A DNA stretch of 64,000 nt, taken from assembly GCA_040757035.1 (NCBI GenBank), contig JBFLYM010000001.1:15126-79125 (forward strand), written 5' to 3'. Every line of letters starts with the position of its first letter. Within the stretch, counting starts at the first letter, position 1. Under the pieces are notes generated by a model. The model did not search any database. It was not told where the DNA came from and was given only the letters and a program-made list of their open reading frames with translations. The position numbers were made by a program, and so were the translations under genes. This DNA is from JAHJBR01 sp040757035 (GTDB taxonomy: Archaea; Micrarchaeota; Micrarchaeia; Anstonellales; Bilamarchaeaceae). Of the stretch, positions 52,849 to 61,098 are shown in pieces.

Positions 52849-53152
52849 GGGCTAGGGCGGGGTTAGGGGTCCCGGGAAGTTTTGGCTTCCACAACCGCAA
52901 TCCTCCTTTAAGCGGACCGAAAACCCGTGGCGTTAATGATGTTTGAGATTCTTCTCAAATATTGACGCAATGTTTTTTTAGAATGAACTTGGGCTTAAGC
53001 GCTGAAGTTTTGCCCTATATTGCGTTGTGTTACGTGAATCTGGCCAGGCCGGAAGGAGCAACCATAAGCGTAATATGGTGTGTTTATAGAATCCAAAACT
53101 GAGCAGATGTCTAAGGCAACATTCCAAAAAAATTTAGCAAAACGGGATGCCC
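52849..53152 (+). ncRNA. Signal recognition particle (7S) RNA
   Basis: The domain IV hairpin is diagnostic: GAATCTGGCCAGGCCGGAAG followed by GAGCAACC (53037-53066 region) with the GGAAG tetraloop and the asymmetric AGCA bulge. The 5' end GGGC pairs with GCCC at the 3' end, closing a transcript of about 304 nt, the archaeal size. A T-rich stretch (TTTATTTTTATTTTT) follows from 53154. Ends are estimated. The partner protein SRP54 is at 32707-34026. Confidence 0.9.
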
Positions 53153-53153
53153 A

Positions 53154-53168
53154 TTTATTTTTATTTTT
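53154..53168 (+). terminator. T-rich end of SRP RNA
   Basis: TTTATTTTTATTTTT directly follows the SRP RNA 3' stem. Oligo-T tracts end transcription in archaea. Confidence 0.45.
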
Positions 53169-53664
53169 AGGTATATACCATAGTTTCAGAACAAGCGCTA
53201 AATCTGCGTTTTTGTCCATCATATTCAAAAAGACCGACGTAAGTTCCCCAACCAACAAAAAGTTTATGGAATTTTTCCTTATCTTGAATCGGATATTTTT
53301 CGCTTATTTTTTTGAAAAGTGCATCTTCTGAAATTTTTTGTTCTTTTTTAAGTATAGTCGTAGTCATGTTAAACGGCTCTATTGTTAAAATTTTCTTTTT
53401 AAATATTTTTTTCTTGTCATCCACTGTTCCAAGACTAAGCGCTTCGCCATAAATGGTAAGCGTAGCTATCCCGTTATTTACCTTAAGAAGTCCGAAAAGC
53501 TTTGCCATATCTACTACTGCGCCCAATTCGTCTATTGGCATCCGTAATTCTTCGCTAAGAAATGAAATTTTCACCTGTGCGCCGTATGAATAAAGTACTT
53601 CTATTAATCCAAGTACTCTACCTACACTTGCGTCAGGAATAGGGACTATTTTGTGTTTAACCAT
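53167..53664 (-). CDS. AAA-associated C-terminal domain protein, 165 aa
   Basis: The protein resembles the AAA-associated domain normally found at the C-terminus of certain ABC ATPases: PDASVGRVLGLIEVLYSYGA, FLSEELRMPIDELGAVVDMA, LTIYGEALSLGTVDDKKKIF and a closing FHKLFVGWGTYVGLFEYD. Here it is stand-alone, as in many archaea. The winged-helix-like N-part may bind DNA; function is unknown. Its end touches the 3' side of the SRP RNA gene on the opposite strand. Confidence 0.75.
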   Translation of the reverse strand: MVKHKIVPIPDASVGRVLGLIEVLYSYGAQVKISFLSEELRMPIDELGAVVDMAKLFGLLKVNNGIATLTIYGEALSLGTVDDKKKIFKKKILTIEPFNMTTTILKKEQKISEDALFKKISEKYPIQDKEKFHKLFVGWGTYVGLFEYDGQKRRFSACSETMVYT

Positions 53665-53782
53665 ATAAATAATATTCAGATAAAATGTTTAAAAGCCATT
53701 CCTTTAGGTTTTTTTAGATTTTTTTGAGTTTTGTTTGAGCACCCACCTAAAAAACATTCGAACGACAAATCATTCGAAATAC

Positions 53783-53818
53783 ATCCCTTTTTCTTTTAGA
53801 AAAAGAAAAAGGTCTGTA
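53783..53818. repeat. CAGACC hairpin repeat, intergenic copy
   Basis: Read on the minus strand: CAGACCTTTTTCTTTTTC then TAAAAGAAAAAGGGAT. CCTTTTTCTTTT pairs with AAAAGAAAAAGG. The same pattern occurs at 61106-61141, in the tRNA-Gly intron and, eroded, at 41301-41334. Confidence 0.5.
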
Positions 53819-53844
53819 TCAACCCCAAAAAAAACTAATCGTTT

Positions 53845-54040
53845 GGGGGAGGGTCAGGATGATATGACAAACCAATAAAGTAATTCAGAAAGTACCGAAG
53901 AATTACCGTGTGTTGGTTTGTTATATGTTCATGAACGAATCGTCGTTCATGACACCTCAAACTGTTCAAAACTGTTTGAGCACGTGCCTAAAAACCCTCA
54001 ACCAGTTTTGGAGGGGGCACTCCCCTCCGCGGTTCGGTTA
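53845..54040 (-). repeat. Family 2 structured repeat, copy 2
   Basis: It is nearly identical to 41345-41539 in the same orientation. On the minus strand it starts with the stop codon of the TFB gene, then GGAGGGG/CCCCTCC (a perfect 7-bp stem), CTCAAAC/GTTTGAG and TCATGAACGA/TCGTTCATGA (53929-53952). A partial third copy of an internal piece (TTTGAGCACCCACCTAAAAA) lies at 53736-53755. Confidence 0.75.
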
Positions 54041-54946
54041 GAGGTTGATCTTTAAGCCAAGCTCTTTTTTAAGTTCTCTATAGCGATTTCTTATTGTAAC
54101 CTCAGTTACACCTGCCACATCTGCAACCTCCTTTTGAGTGCGCTTTTCGTCGTGCATTGCGCTTGCGATATAAAGCGCTGCTGCAGCAACACCAGTAGGT
54201 CCTCGGCCTGAAATAAGCCCTTTTTTCATAGATTTTTTAATTAATTTTATCGCATCTTCTTGTATTAGAGGTCCAAGTTTGAGCGCAGAAGCAAATTTTG
54301 AAACATATTGACTTGGATCTGTAAGCGGAATTGGTACATCCAACTCGAGTTTTATAAATCGATATGCCCTACCAATTTCTTTTTTTTCTATTCCAGATGA
54401 TTTTGCTATTTCATCAAGTGTGCGCGGTATTCCGTGCATCCTACATATTGCGTAAATTACTGCCGCAACAACACTTTCAATAAGTCTTCCGCGAATAAGT
54501 TCTTCCTTCACGATTTTTCTATAAAGAAGCGCAGTATTCTCTTTTATATTTTCAGGAAGACCGAGAGAAGATGCAATTCGATCAAGTTCTGTAAGCGCGA
54601 TTGCAAGATTCCTCTCCATTGAAGTAGCTACGCTCACTCGCTTATGCCATTTTCTCATTCTATATAATTGAGCTTGTTTTTTAGGAGATATTTTTACCCC
54701 GCGAATGTCCCGATTGTATTGATCTATTTCAGTTACGAGGCCTTTATTTGGTCTCATAAATTTTACCGGAGCGCCTCCTCTTGCTCGCTTTTCTTTCTGA
54801 TCGGCATCAAACGCTCTCCACTCAGGACCAAAATCAACTAAATTTTCATTTATAATGAGTCCGCATGTTGCGCAAATTATTTCTCCTTTTTCGTAATCTC
54901 TTATAAGTTTTTTATTATTGCATTCAGGACATTTGTTTTCAGTCAT
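54038..54946 (-). CDS. tfb: Transcription initiation factor TFB
   Basis: TFB bridges TBP-DNA and RNA polymerase. The zinc ribbon has CPECNNKK and CATCGLI; the B-reader/linker GPEWRAFDADQKEKRARGG follows; two cyclin repeats are seen, with KENTALLYRKIVKEELIRGR, VVAAVIYAICRMHGIPRTLD and GRGPTGVAAAALYIASAM, and the C-terminal HTH (VTEVTIRNRYRELKKEL). ATG 54946 gives 302 aa. The stop codon is formed by the start of a family 2 repeat. Confidence 0.96.
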   Translation of the reverse strand: MTENKCPECNNKKLIRDYEKGEIICATCGLIINENLVDFGPEWRAFDADQKEKRARGGAPVKFMRPNKGLVTEIDQYNRDIRGVKISPKKQAQLYRMRKWHKRVSVATSMERNLAIALTELDRIASSLGLPENIKENTALLYRKIVKEELIRGRLIESVVAAVIYAICRMHGIPRTLDEIAKSSGIEKKEIGRAYRFIKLELDVPIPLTDPSQYVSKFASALKLGPLIQEDAIKLIKKSMKKGLISGRGPTGVAAAALYIASAMHDEKRTQKEVADVAGVTEVTIRNRYRELKKELGLKINL

Positions 54947-55071
54947 CCGATCTCCTCTAACTAAGTTTTTGACAAATTCAAAACAAAACAAGATTTCAAA
55001 ACAAGATTTCAGATTTTTTTATATAATTTTTTAATATTTTTAAGTTCTATGAAAATTTTAGGATGTATGGG

Positions 55072-55082
55072 ATTTATATATA
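55072..55082 (+). promoter_or_regulatory. TATA box of the Sm-like gene
   Basis: ATTTATATATA lies about 70 bp before ATG 55150. An AAGGTGAAATGGA ribosome site sits just ahead of the start codon, so the mRNA has a leader. Confidence 0.45.
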
Positions 55083-55149
55083 TTTCGGTTATACGTATGT
55101 GTTCAATTGCGTTAAAATTGCGTTAAAATATAAAATAAGGTGAAATGGA

Positions 55150-55374
55150 ATGGCAGAAAAAAGACCTTTTGACGTTTTGAACGGTTCGCTAAATAACACC
55201 GTTATTATAGGGCTTAAAGGTGGAGTAGAATTTCGCGGAACCATGGTAGCGTATGATGTACATATGAATATTGTGCTTGAAAAAGCCGAACAGCTTGTGA
55301 ATGGTGAGGTAAAGCGTGGAGTTGGAACAGTACTTCTTAGAGGAGATAGCGTCGTATTTATTTCGCCGTCATAA
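55150..55374 (+). CDS. Sm-like archaeal RNA-binding protein
   Basis: The 74-residue protein has both Sm motifs: Sm1 NNTVIIGLKGGVEFRGTMVA (ending D-x-H-M-N-I-V-L) and Sm2 VLLRGDSVVFISP. These proteins form seven-membered rings that bind U-rich RNA. The gene stands alone between TFB (divergent) and the AbiE pair. Confidence 0.94.
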   Translation: MAEKRPFDVLNGSLNNTVIIGLKGGVEFRGTMVAYDVHMNIVLEKAEQLVNGEVKRGVGTVLLRGDSVVFISPS

Positions 55375-55469
55375 CTCGCCTCGCGAAAAAACAACACGGG
55401 CTCAAAAAACAACACAAGCTCGTTTTGAATAGTTTCAGCTTAATATAAAGTTCTGATTTCATAGTACAC

Positions 55470-56222
55470 TTATCTTGTTTTAATCCACTCAAGAATTGCG
55501 TTTTCAGCTGTATCAAAATCAACAAGTTTCCCAAATACTATTTGTTTAAGCTCTTTATTCCAATCATCTCTTTTCTTTTTTAAGCTATCAACAAATTCCT
55601 GTTCTGAAAAAATTTCATCGTAATATTTAAGTTTTTTATTTATCAATTCAATGTTAAATTTTATCCCTTTATTCTTAATAAGAAAGAACAGATCATAAAC
55701 ATCTCTTGGCTTTTTTCTTTTCATAATTGCTCTTATTTTTTCAGCTGCCACTTCATTAATACTCATTCCATTAATTATCTTAGTTGGTGCTTCATATGCA
55801 TCGAAATTTAGCTTTACTGAAAGACTATCTGCTACAAGATTCTCCCTTTTGCTTATTTCTACGTAGATATGGCACAAATCTATATCAGATGTGTTAAGTG
55901 GACCCTTAGCGCTCACGCGAAATGAAAAATTACAATCGCTGTTATTAATTCTTTTTAGTATATTTTCTACTCCAAACAATCTAAGTCCTTCTGAAACTTT
56001 TGTATCTAGATCGTTTGGTAAATCTCCAATTGCCATTAAATCCACATCTTCGGAGAATCTATCAAGACCGTGAAAAAACCAGAGATATGTTCCACCTTTA
56101 AATACAAGTGGGTACTCTGAAAGTGTTACAAAAATAAAGAACTGTATGTAATGCTTCTCTTGCTGCCATGTTTTTCTATCATACAATTTTGCAATAGAGA
56201 TTAATTTTTCCTTGCTTATCAT
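55470..56222 (-). CDS. abiEii: AbiEii-type nucleotidyltransferase toxin
   Basis: The nucleotidyltransferase core is VFKGGTYLWFFHGLDRFSED followed by VDLMA (GGT and D-x-D motifs). SINEVAAEKIRAIMKRKKPRDVYDLFFL is the conserved second half (PRDxxD). The family works as the toxin of type IV toxin-antitoxin systems and in phage resistance. ATG 56222 overlaps the antitoxin stop as ATGA. Length is 250 aa. Confidence 0.9.
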   Translation of the reverse strand: MISKEKLISIAKLYDRKTWQQEKHYIQFFIFVTLSEYPLVFKGGTYLWFFHGLDRFSEDVDLMAIGDLPNDLDTKVSEGLRLFGVENILKRINNSDCNFSFRVSAKGPLNTSDIDLCHIYVEISKRENLVADSLSVKLNFDAYEAPTKIINGMSINEVAAEKIRAIMKRKKPRDVYDLFFLIKNKGIKFNIELINKKLKYYDEIFSEQEFVDSLKKKRDDWNKELKQIVFGKLVDFDTAENAILEWIKTR

Positions 56223-56791
56223 TTCAACCACTCAGATATTTTCTTCTTTCCCCAACCATAAAATCGTTCTAAGTACTCATTTAGTTTCTTTTTGTCTAAA
56301 TCATTATATATCTCTTTCACAACGTCTTTAGATGTAGTATCAAGATAAATTGCATCGATAATTGCTTTTTCAGGATCTGCTACAATAATATAACTAAAAT
56401 CCTTTTTGTATTTTTTGTAGCCATAAAAAAGTCGTGACGGTATTTTGTAATATTTTATACCAAGCGAATTATACTCTCTGCTATTCGTTGTAGTAACGCA
56501 TTGAACATTTTTAGGTACCTGCTTGATGAGTTGATGAAACAACAATGCTGAAAATAATGATATATACGATGGTTCGATAAGCTGACTTGCGATAACGAAA
56601 TTATCACTGGTAAATGAAATTTTTCCCCGCAATACTTTTTCTGCAAGGCCCTTTTTTGTCAATCTTGTTGAGTATACTTTTGCAATTGTTTTTGGTTTAT
56701 TTATAAGGTTTGCGAGTTGCTGTATTGAATAAAGTGCTCTGCCCGCTCGCTTGGCCATCTCTTTTATTTCATATAGATTCGTCTTTTTCAT
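56219..56791 (-). CDS. abiEi: AbiEi-type antitoxin with winged helix
   Basis: The N-terminal winged helix reads YSIQQLANLINKPKTIAKVY, with LTKKGLAEKVLRGKISF; the C-terminal part (SYIIVADPEKAIIDAIYLD) is the AbiEi domain that counters the toxin. The gene precedes the toxin, as usual, and overlaps it by 4 bp. The start codon is 2 bp from a large palindrome, suggesting autoregulation. Confidence 0.88.
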   Translation of the reverse strand: MKKTNLYEIKEMAKRAGRALYSIQQLANLINKPKTIAKVYSTRLTKKGLAEKVLRGKISFTSDNFVIASQLIEPSYISLFSALLFHQLIKQVPKNVQCVTTTNSREYNSLGIKYYKIPSRLFYGYKKYKKDFSYIIVADPEKAIIDAIYLDTTSKDVVKEIYNDLDKKKLNEYLERFYGWGKKKISEWLK

Positions 56792-56792
56792 T

Positions 56793-56838
56793 TTTTATCA
56801 CATGTAAGTAACAATATTGTTACCTATATGTGATAAAA
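56793..56838. promoter_or_regulatory. 46-bp palindromic operator of the AbiE operon
   Basis: The halves TTTTATCACATGTAAGTAAC and GTTACCTATATGTGATAAAA mirror each other around AATATT with few mismatches. On the minus strand CTTTATAAAGG at about 56839-56850 is the TATA box, placing the start site inside the palindrome. Binding here would block transcription; AbiEi is the obvious candidate. Confidence 0.8.
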
Positions 56839-56954
56839 CCTTTATAAAGCTTTTCTTTCATTCTGCTTCATTATTACTATGCCAAGCTACAACCTATTGT
56901 ACAGATCAGTTAGTTTTAGTAGTTTTTCCTTTACTGCCTTAAAAATTTCTGCAA

Positions 56955-59327
56955 TTAAGTCTCAAGGCAATATTTTTCGCACCCAAATGGAGGAGAATCA
57001 CAAAGTTTTTTCGCGCTATATTGACCCCATAGACTAAACAAACCCGTTTTTGCAGCATTACAGCAATTAACCTCCATTTCACCAGCATCGCACAAATATT
57101 TGATTATGGTTTCATCTACCATTTTTTCTTCTGCGCATTTCGTATTTTTGCAATTGTCTGCATTGGCAAGCCATTTGTATTTTGCAAGAACATCGTAGCC
57201 ATAATCACGCAAACAATTTTTTACGTAATCAAAAAAATCTTTATTATAACTGCAGGAGGAAGGCGCAAATGCTATATCTTTTTGAATTGCGAACATGTCA
57301 ATCCAATCTTGCTGCACATTTGACCCTTCACCATAAATCCCATACAAAGCTAAAAAAATAGAAACCCATTCTTTTTTGTTTTTATCATTTGGATTTTTTT
57401 CAACATTTATATCCAATTTATCAAGATTTGAATCAACTAACCTTCGCGCTGTTGGTAAATTGTCATTCATAAATTTATACGCATACGCGCATGCTGAATC
57501 ATAAGGTCTAAATGGATTGAAATCAGGATAATCATGTTCGTTTATTTTGGATGCGCATACTTTCACAACATCTGGAAGATCTTGAGGTTTGACAGAATAC
57601 TTTTTATACACCCACCATGGATATTCAATTACTTGAATAAGCCCGTATGCGCATATCTTGTCTTGTTCTTGTTGTACTTTATAACCACAATTAGTTTCTG
57701 AATCTGAGATCTGCTTCAGTTCATATTCGTTGCAATTCTTATTTTCAATAGGAACTTCGCTCACGCTACATTCATGGAAATCGCTTTCCTGCCATGCAGC
57801 TGCGCGCAAAAGTGTAGGATCCATATCAAATTTATCTGCTGCAATTTCTATAATTGGAGAAAAACTCGTGCATTTATCCAAAGAACCAGGAAATGCTTTT
57901 ATGCTATCTGGAACCTTTTCGCCTTTAACACATCCTGCACAAAAAGAAAATGGTTGCGCAGCGGTTGTCTTATATGTGTCAATGTCAATTGGTTTTATCT
58001 CTTTATCAGAACCACCTACAAATCTTCCAAAATTTGTATTAAATGCGTAATTGCAGTTTTGCGAACCGGTTGAGAATACCAGTGGGATGATATTTGGTGC
58101 ATCTCCTGCTCCATGAGTGTGATATGCTTGACAAAAACCAAAATAATTAGAAAATCTTGGTTCCATTTTAGATGGATTTTGAGGATTTGTTGCCAAAGAA
58201 TTTATATCTATAAACGCATAATTTCTACTATTGTCATACTTGAGAGGACCGCCGCCATAAAAACTGTAAATAGCAGCGCCTATCACTCCATTTGAAGCAA
58301 GGTTGTTTGCATTTACATAAAGCAATGAATACCCGTTTGCAACCGAAACATCAGACCACACGCATGAACTATCCAAACTTGGCGCGGCATCAAAAAGGGC
58401 GTATGATATAATAGATGGTTTTGAATATTTGTGCAATAAAAAATTTGAAAAACTTATTCCGTAGTAAATGAGCTTGTCCGGATTACAATCATTGAAATAA
58501 TGAGAGTTTATGCCATACGCAACAACATCAACATTGTCAAACAGCGTTCGGTCAGAAAATAATTTGTTAATTGCATTATATTCGCTTGTGCCGTTAAGTT
58601 TAACCCCTAATGCAATTAAACATTTTGGACAGTTGGTTTTCATTTGCGCGATTTGATTTTTTATTATAGCGTACCGGTTTACATCACTATCGTCAAGTTC
58701 TGCTTCACTTACTATCATTGCAGGACCTGCGCCATTCAAAGTTTTAGCTATCTCTCCGGCGCGTGCGGCATCAGCGTTTTCAAAATCACTGTATAAAATA
58801 TATACCGGTAAGATATTTATATCCAAAAAACACTCCGCTCTATCCTTTTCAGGAAGCGAGTATTTGAAGCCTTTGCCTCCTATCAGCCATTTTACGCTCA
58901 TTTTCATAGAATTATCGCAATACGCGTTCGCATCGCTAAACGAAAGAAACGAATGGCCTGCGCCAAACATAAAATATTTTATTGATTTTTCTCCGATATA
59001 ATTTTCCGTTACAAATTTTCCATAATCTTCTTCATTGATTTGCTGAAAATCACATTGTTTATTTTTAAGCGAGCGATCAAAAAAAAGATTAAGCGGAAAT
59101 ACCGGAATTTTATCTTTGCATATCATTGCGATACATTGGCCTGGCGGATAGTCTTTTATATCATCATTACTGTTCAAATGAAAATTATTGGGACTGAGTG
59201 TTTCAACAAGTCCGCGTTGCTTTTGTTGCGTTGCTTGCGTGTTATCTACACAACCAAAAAAGCCGAAACCAATAATTAATAAAACTGCAAACACAATGAA
59301 CATTTTTATTTTTTTAATTTTTTTCAT
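56955..59327 (-). CDS. Lipoprotein with TIM-barrel-like and lytic-transglycosylase-like domains, 790 aa
   Basis: A lipobox-like FGFFGC places a lipid Cys at 26. Residues about 100-400 alternate strands and helices like a glycoside-hydrolase-type barrel (ILPVYILYSDFENADAARAG, NVDVVAYGINSHYF, GAAIYSFYGGGPL). Residues about 490-670 carry the SLT plan: TLLRAAAWQESDFHEC with Glu514, CAYGLIQVIEYPWW (about 559-572), and IFLALYGIYGEGSN (about 657-670). Cys pairs suggest an extracellular location. Archaea lack murein, so targets might be a host or neighbour polymer or the cell's own glycans. The SLT call rests on three motifs in the right order. Confidence 0.7.
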   Translation of the reverse strand: MKKIKKIKMFIVFAVLLIIGFGFFGCVDNTQATQQKQRGLVETLSPNNFHLNSNDDIKDYPPGQCIAMICKDKIPVFPLNLFFDRSLKNKQCDFQQINEEDYGKFVTENYIGEKSIKYFMFGAGHSFLSFSDANAYCDNSMKMSVKWLIGGKGFKYSLPEKDRAECFLDINILPVYILYSDFENADAARAGEIAKTLNGAGPAMIVSEAELDDSDVNRYAIIKNQIAQMKTNCPKCLIALGVKLNGTSEYNAINKLFSDRTLFDNVDVVAYGINSHYFNDCNPDKLIYYGISFSNFLLHKYSKPSIISYALFDAAPSLDSSCVWSDVSVANGYSLLYVNANNLASNGVIGAAIYSFYGGGPLKYDNSRNYAFIDINSLATNPQNPSKMEPRFSNYFGFCQAYHTHGAGDAPNIIPLVFSTGSQNCNYAFNTNFGRFVGGSDKEIKPIDIDTYKTTAAQPFSFCAGCVKGEKVPDSIKAFPGSLDKCTSFSPIIEIAADKFDMDPTLLRAAAWQESDFHECSVSEVPIENKNCNEYELKQISDSETNCGYKVQQEQDKICAYGLIQVIEYPWWVYKKYSVKPQDLPDVVKVCASKINEHDYPDFNPFRPYDSACAYAYKFMNDNLPTARRLVDSNLDKLDINVEKNPNDKNKKEWVSIFLALYGIYGEGSNVQQDWIDMFAIQKDIAFAPSSCSYNKDFFDYVKNCLRDYGYDVLAKYKWLANADNCKNTKCAEEKMVDETIIKYLCDAGEMEVNCCNAAKTGLFSLWGQYSAKKLCDSPPFGCEKYCLET

Positions 59328-59363
59328 AAATTTAGCCTTTTTAGTTTTTATTTTGTTGGTTTG

Positions 59364-60926
59364 CTATAACACATTAAGCGCTTTTCTATACGCTTCAACG
59401 CTTACAAGCACAATATCGGTTCCGAGCGCAGATGAAGTAAGTTCTTTATCTCCTTTCCTTACTCGCACATTCACCCGCACGCTTGCATTACTTCCTCCTG
59501 TAATCGCATCAACATGATAAGAAACAAGTTCCGCGTTTTGATTTCCAATAGCATGATCTATCGCTTTCATGGCCGCATCAACAGGACCGTTGCCCACAGC
59601 CGCTCCAAAAACAACATCTGGTGCATCTCCAATTTTAAGTCTTACATAGGCATTTGGAGTGGTTACATTTCCCGTGCTAACGTGTATTTCTTTAATAACT
59701 ACATGTTCTCCTTTTCCGCATTCGTTTATTTTTTGAACGCATATGATAAAATCAGCATCGCTTACCTCTAAACCAAGTTCGCCGATTTCCTTAACCATGG
59801 CCAAGAGTTCTGCTTTTTTATCATCCGCAACTTTAAGCCCAAGCTCCTTAAGTTTGAATTCTATACTTTTTTTTCCTGAAAGTTTGCCTAATGCTATATC
59901 ATGTTTTCGCCCAACAAGTTTAGGTTCAAAAAGCTGATAAAGCCAGGGATTTTTAAACATCCCATCTACGTGTATGCCAGATTCGTGTGTAAAAACCTTT
60001 CTTCCAATTATTGGTGTATTCCACGCAGGATAAAGATTCGAATAGCCAGCGACAAGTTTGGATACTTCATATACTTTATCCAATTTTATTGTTTTTATGT
60101 TGTAATGCAATTCAAGATTAAGTGCAACCTGCTCAAGCGAACAATTTCCAGTTCGCTCACCAAGTCCATTTATAGTAGCATGAAATTTGTCAGCACCAGC
60201 ACCAAGTGCCGCGAGTGTATTTGCAACAGCAAGTCCAGTATCATTATGTCCGTGAAATGAAAGTTCCATATTAAATTTACTTTTATCGTTTTTATTGTCT
60301 TGATCAAGTTCACGTTTTAAGCATTTATAAAGAGAGTATGTTTTTTCCGGGGTTAGTACACCTACGGTGTCGCATATGCAGAATGCTTCAATTCCGATTT
60401 GTTTCGCACTCAATGCAACATCGCAAAGAAATTTGAAGTCAGCTCTGCTTCCATCTTCGGCCATGAGTTCTACGACGAGTCCGCGCTCTTTTGCATATTG
60501 AGCGCTTTTTATTATTTCTTTAAGCGCTCGTTCCTTGCTCATTTTTAATTTTTCAGCGATATGCAAATCAGAACCTGGAAAAACAAGTCCAACGACATCT
60601 GCATTGGCTTCTACCACGGCATCTATATCCATGTTTACTATTCTTGCAAAAGAACCTATTTTTGCGTTTAATCCGAGACCAACTATTTCATTTATTGTTT
60701 TGATTTCAGATTTGCTGTTTACAGCAGTTCCTGCCTCTATTATACTCACTCCTATTTCGTCCAATTTCTGCGCTATCGCTATTTTTGCTCCCTGCGAAAA
60801 TCTCACACCAGGTGTTTGTTCACCGTCTCTGAGTGTAGTATCAAACACGCTTATTTTAGGTGCGAAACTTAATCGTTGCGTTTCTAAATCAAGATTCATA
60901 GCGTAATCACTCTTATTCCCATCCAA
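59364..60926 (-). CDS. 2-isopropylmalate/(R)-citramalate synthase family enzyme
   Basis: A HMGL-like TIM barrel (ISVFDTTLRDGEQTPGVRFS, metal-binding HGHND, NGLGERTGNCSLEQVALNLE) and a LeuA regulatory domain with a closing GNGPVDAAMKAIDHAIG and GTDIVLVSVEAYRKAL. The sequence is closer to archaeal CimA/LeuA paralogues than to bacterial LeuA, and the adjacent leuA suggests this one is a citramalate or homocitrate-type enzyme. Substrate cannot be fixed from sequence. ATG 60926 or 60899. A structured leader precedes it. Confidence 0.85.
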   Translation of the reverse strand: MDGNKSDYAMNLDLETQRLSFAPKISVFDTTLRDGEQTPGVRFSQGAKIAIAQKLDEIGVSIIEAGTAVNSKSEIKTINEIVGLGLNAKIGSFARIVNMDIDAVVEANADVVGLVFPGSDLHIAEKLKMSKERALKEIIKSAQYAKERGLVVELMAEDGSRADFKFLCDVALSAKQIGIEAFCICDTVGVLTPEKTYSLYKCLKRELDQDNKNDKSKFNMELSFHGHNDTGLAVANTLAALGAGADKFHATINGLGERTGNCSLEQVALNLELHYNIKTIKLDKVYEVSKLVAGYSNLYPAWNTPIIGRKVFTHESGIHVDGMFKNPWLYQLFEPKLVGRKHDIALGKLSGKKSIEFKLKELGLKVADDKKAELLAMVKEIGELGLEVSDADFIICVQKINECGKGEHVVIKEIHVSTGNVTTPNAYVRLKIGDAPDVVFGAAVGNGPVDAAMKAIDHAIGNQNAELVSYHVDAITGGSNASVRVNVRVRKGDKELTSSALGTDIVLVSVEAYRKALNVL

Positions 60927-60956
60927 TTTTCTTTATTAGTTTTTTCTTTTTGGGGT

Positions 60957-61098
60957 GACACTATGTGACTAACCCCGTAAAACGGGGCATCGCCCTTTAT
61001 GTTGCGCATATCGGGCGATGTGCCAACCAGGAAAAGGCGCAAATGCTATCAGCATTTACCTACCTCTTAAAATAGGTGGCATTAGTCAACACAGTGTC
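60957..61098 (-). other. Folded leader element with inverted ends
   Basis: On the minus strand GACACTGTGTTGACTAA (61082-61098) pairs with TTAGTCACATAGTGTC (60957-60972), closing a 142-nt segment. Inside are AAATGCT/AGCATTT with a GAT loop, CATCGCCC/GGGCGATG (60988-61020) and CCCCGT/ACGGGG (60973-60987). The right end overlaps the last codons of leuA; the left end lies about 30 bp before the cimA-like ATG. It may be a leader RNA (riboswitch-like) or a small mobile element with terminal inverted repeats. Confidence 0.55.

Noticed and set aside
52995..53258. 87-codon minus frame
   Set aside because: It lies antisense to the SRP RNA, whose domain IV hairpin is unmistakable; composition is not protein-like.
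60957..61098. Reading the folded element as a tRNA
   Set aside because: It has several hairpins but no acceptor/T-arm consensus or anticodon loop of the right size.
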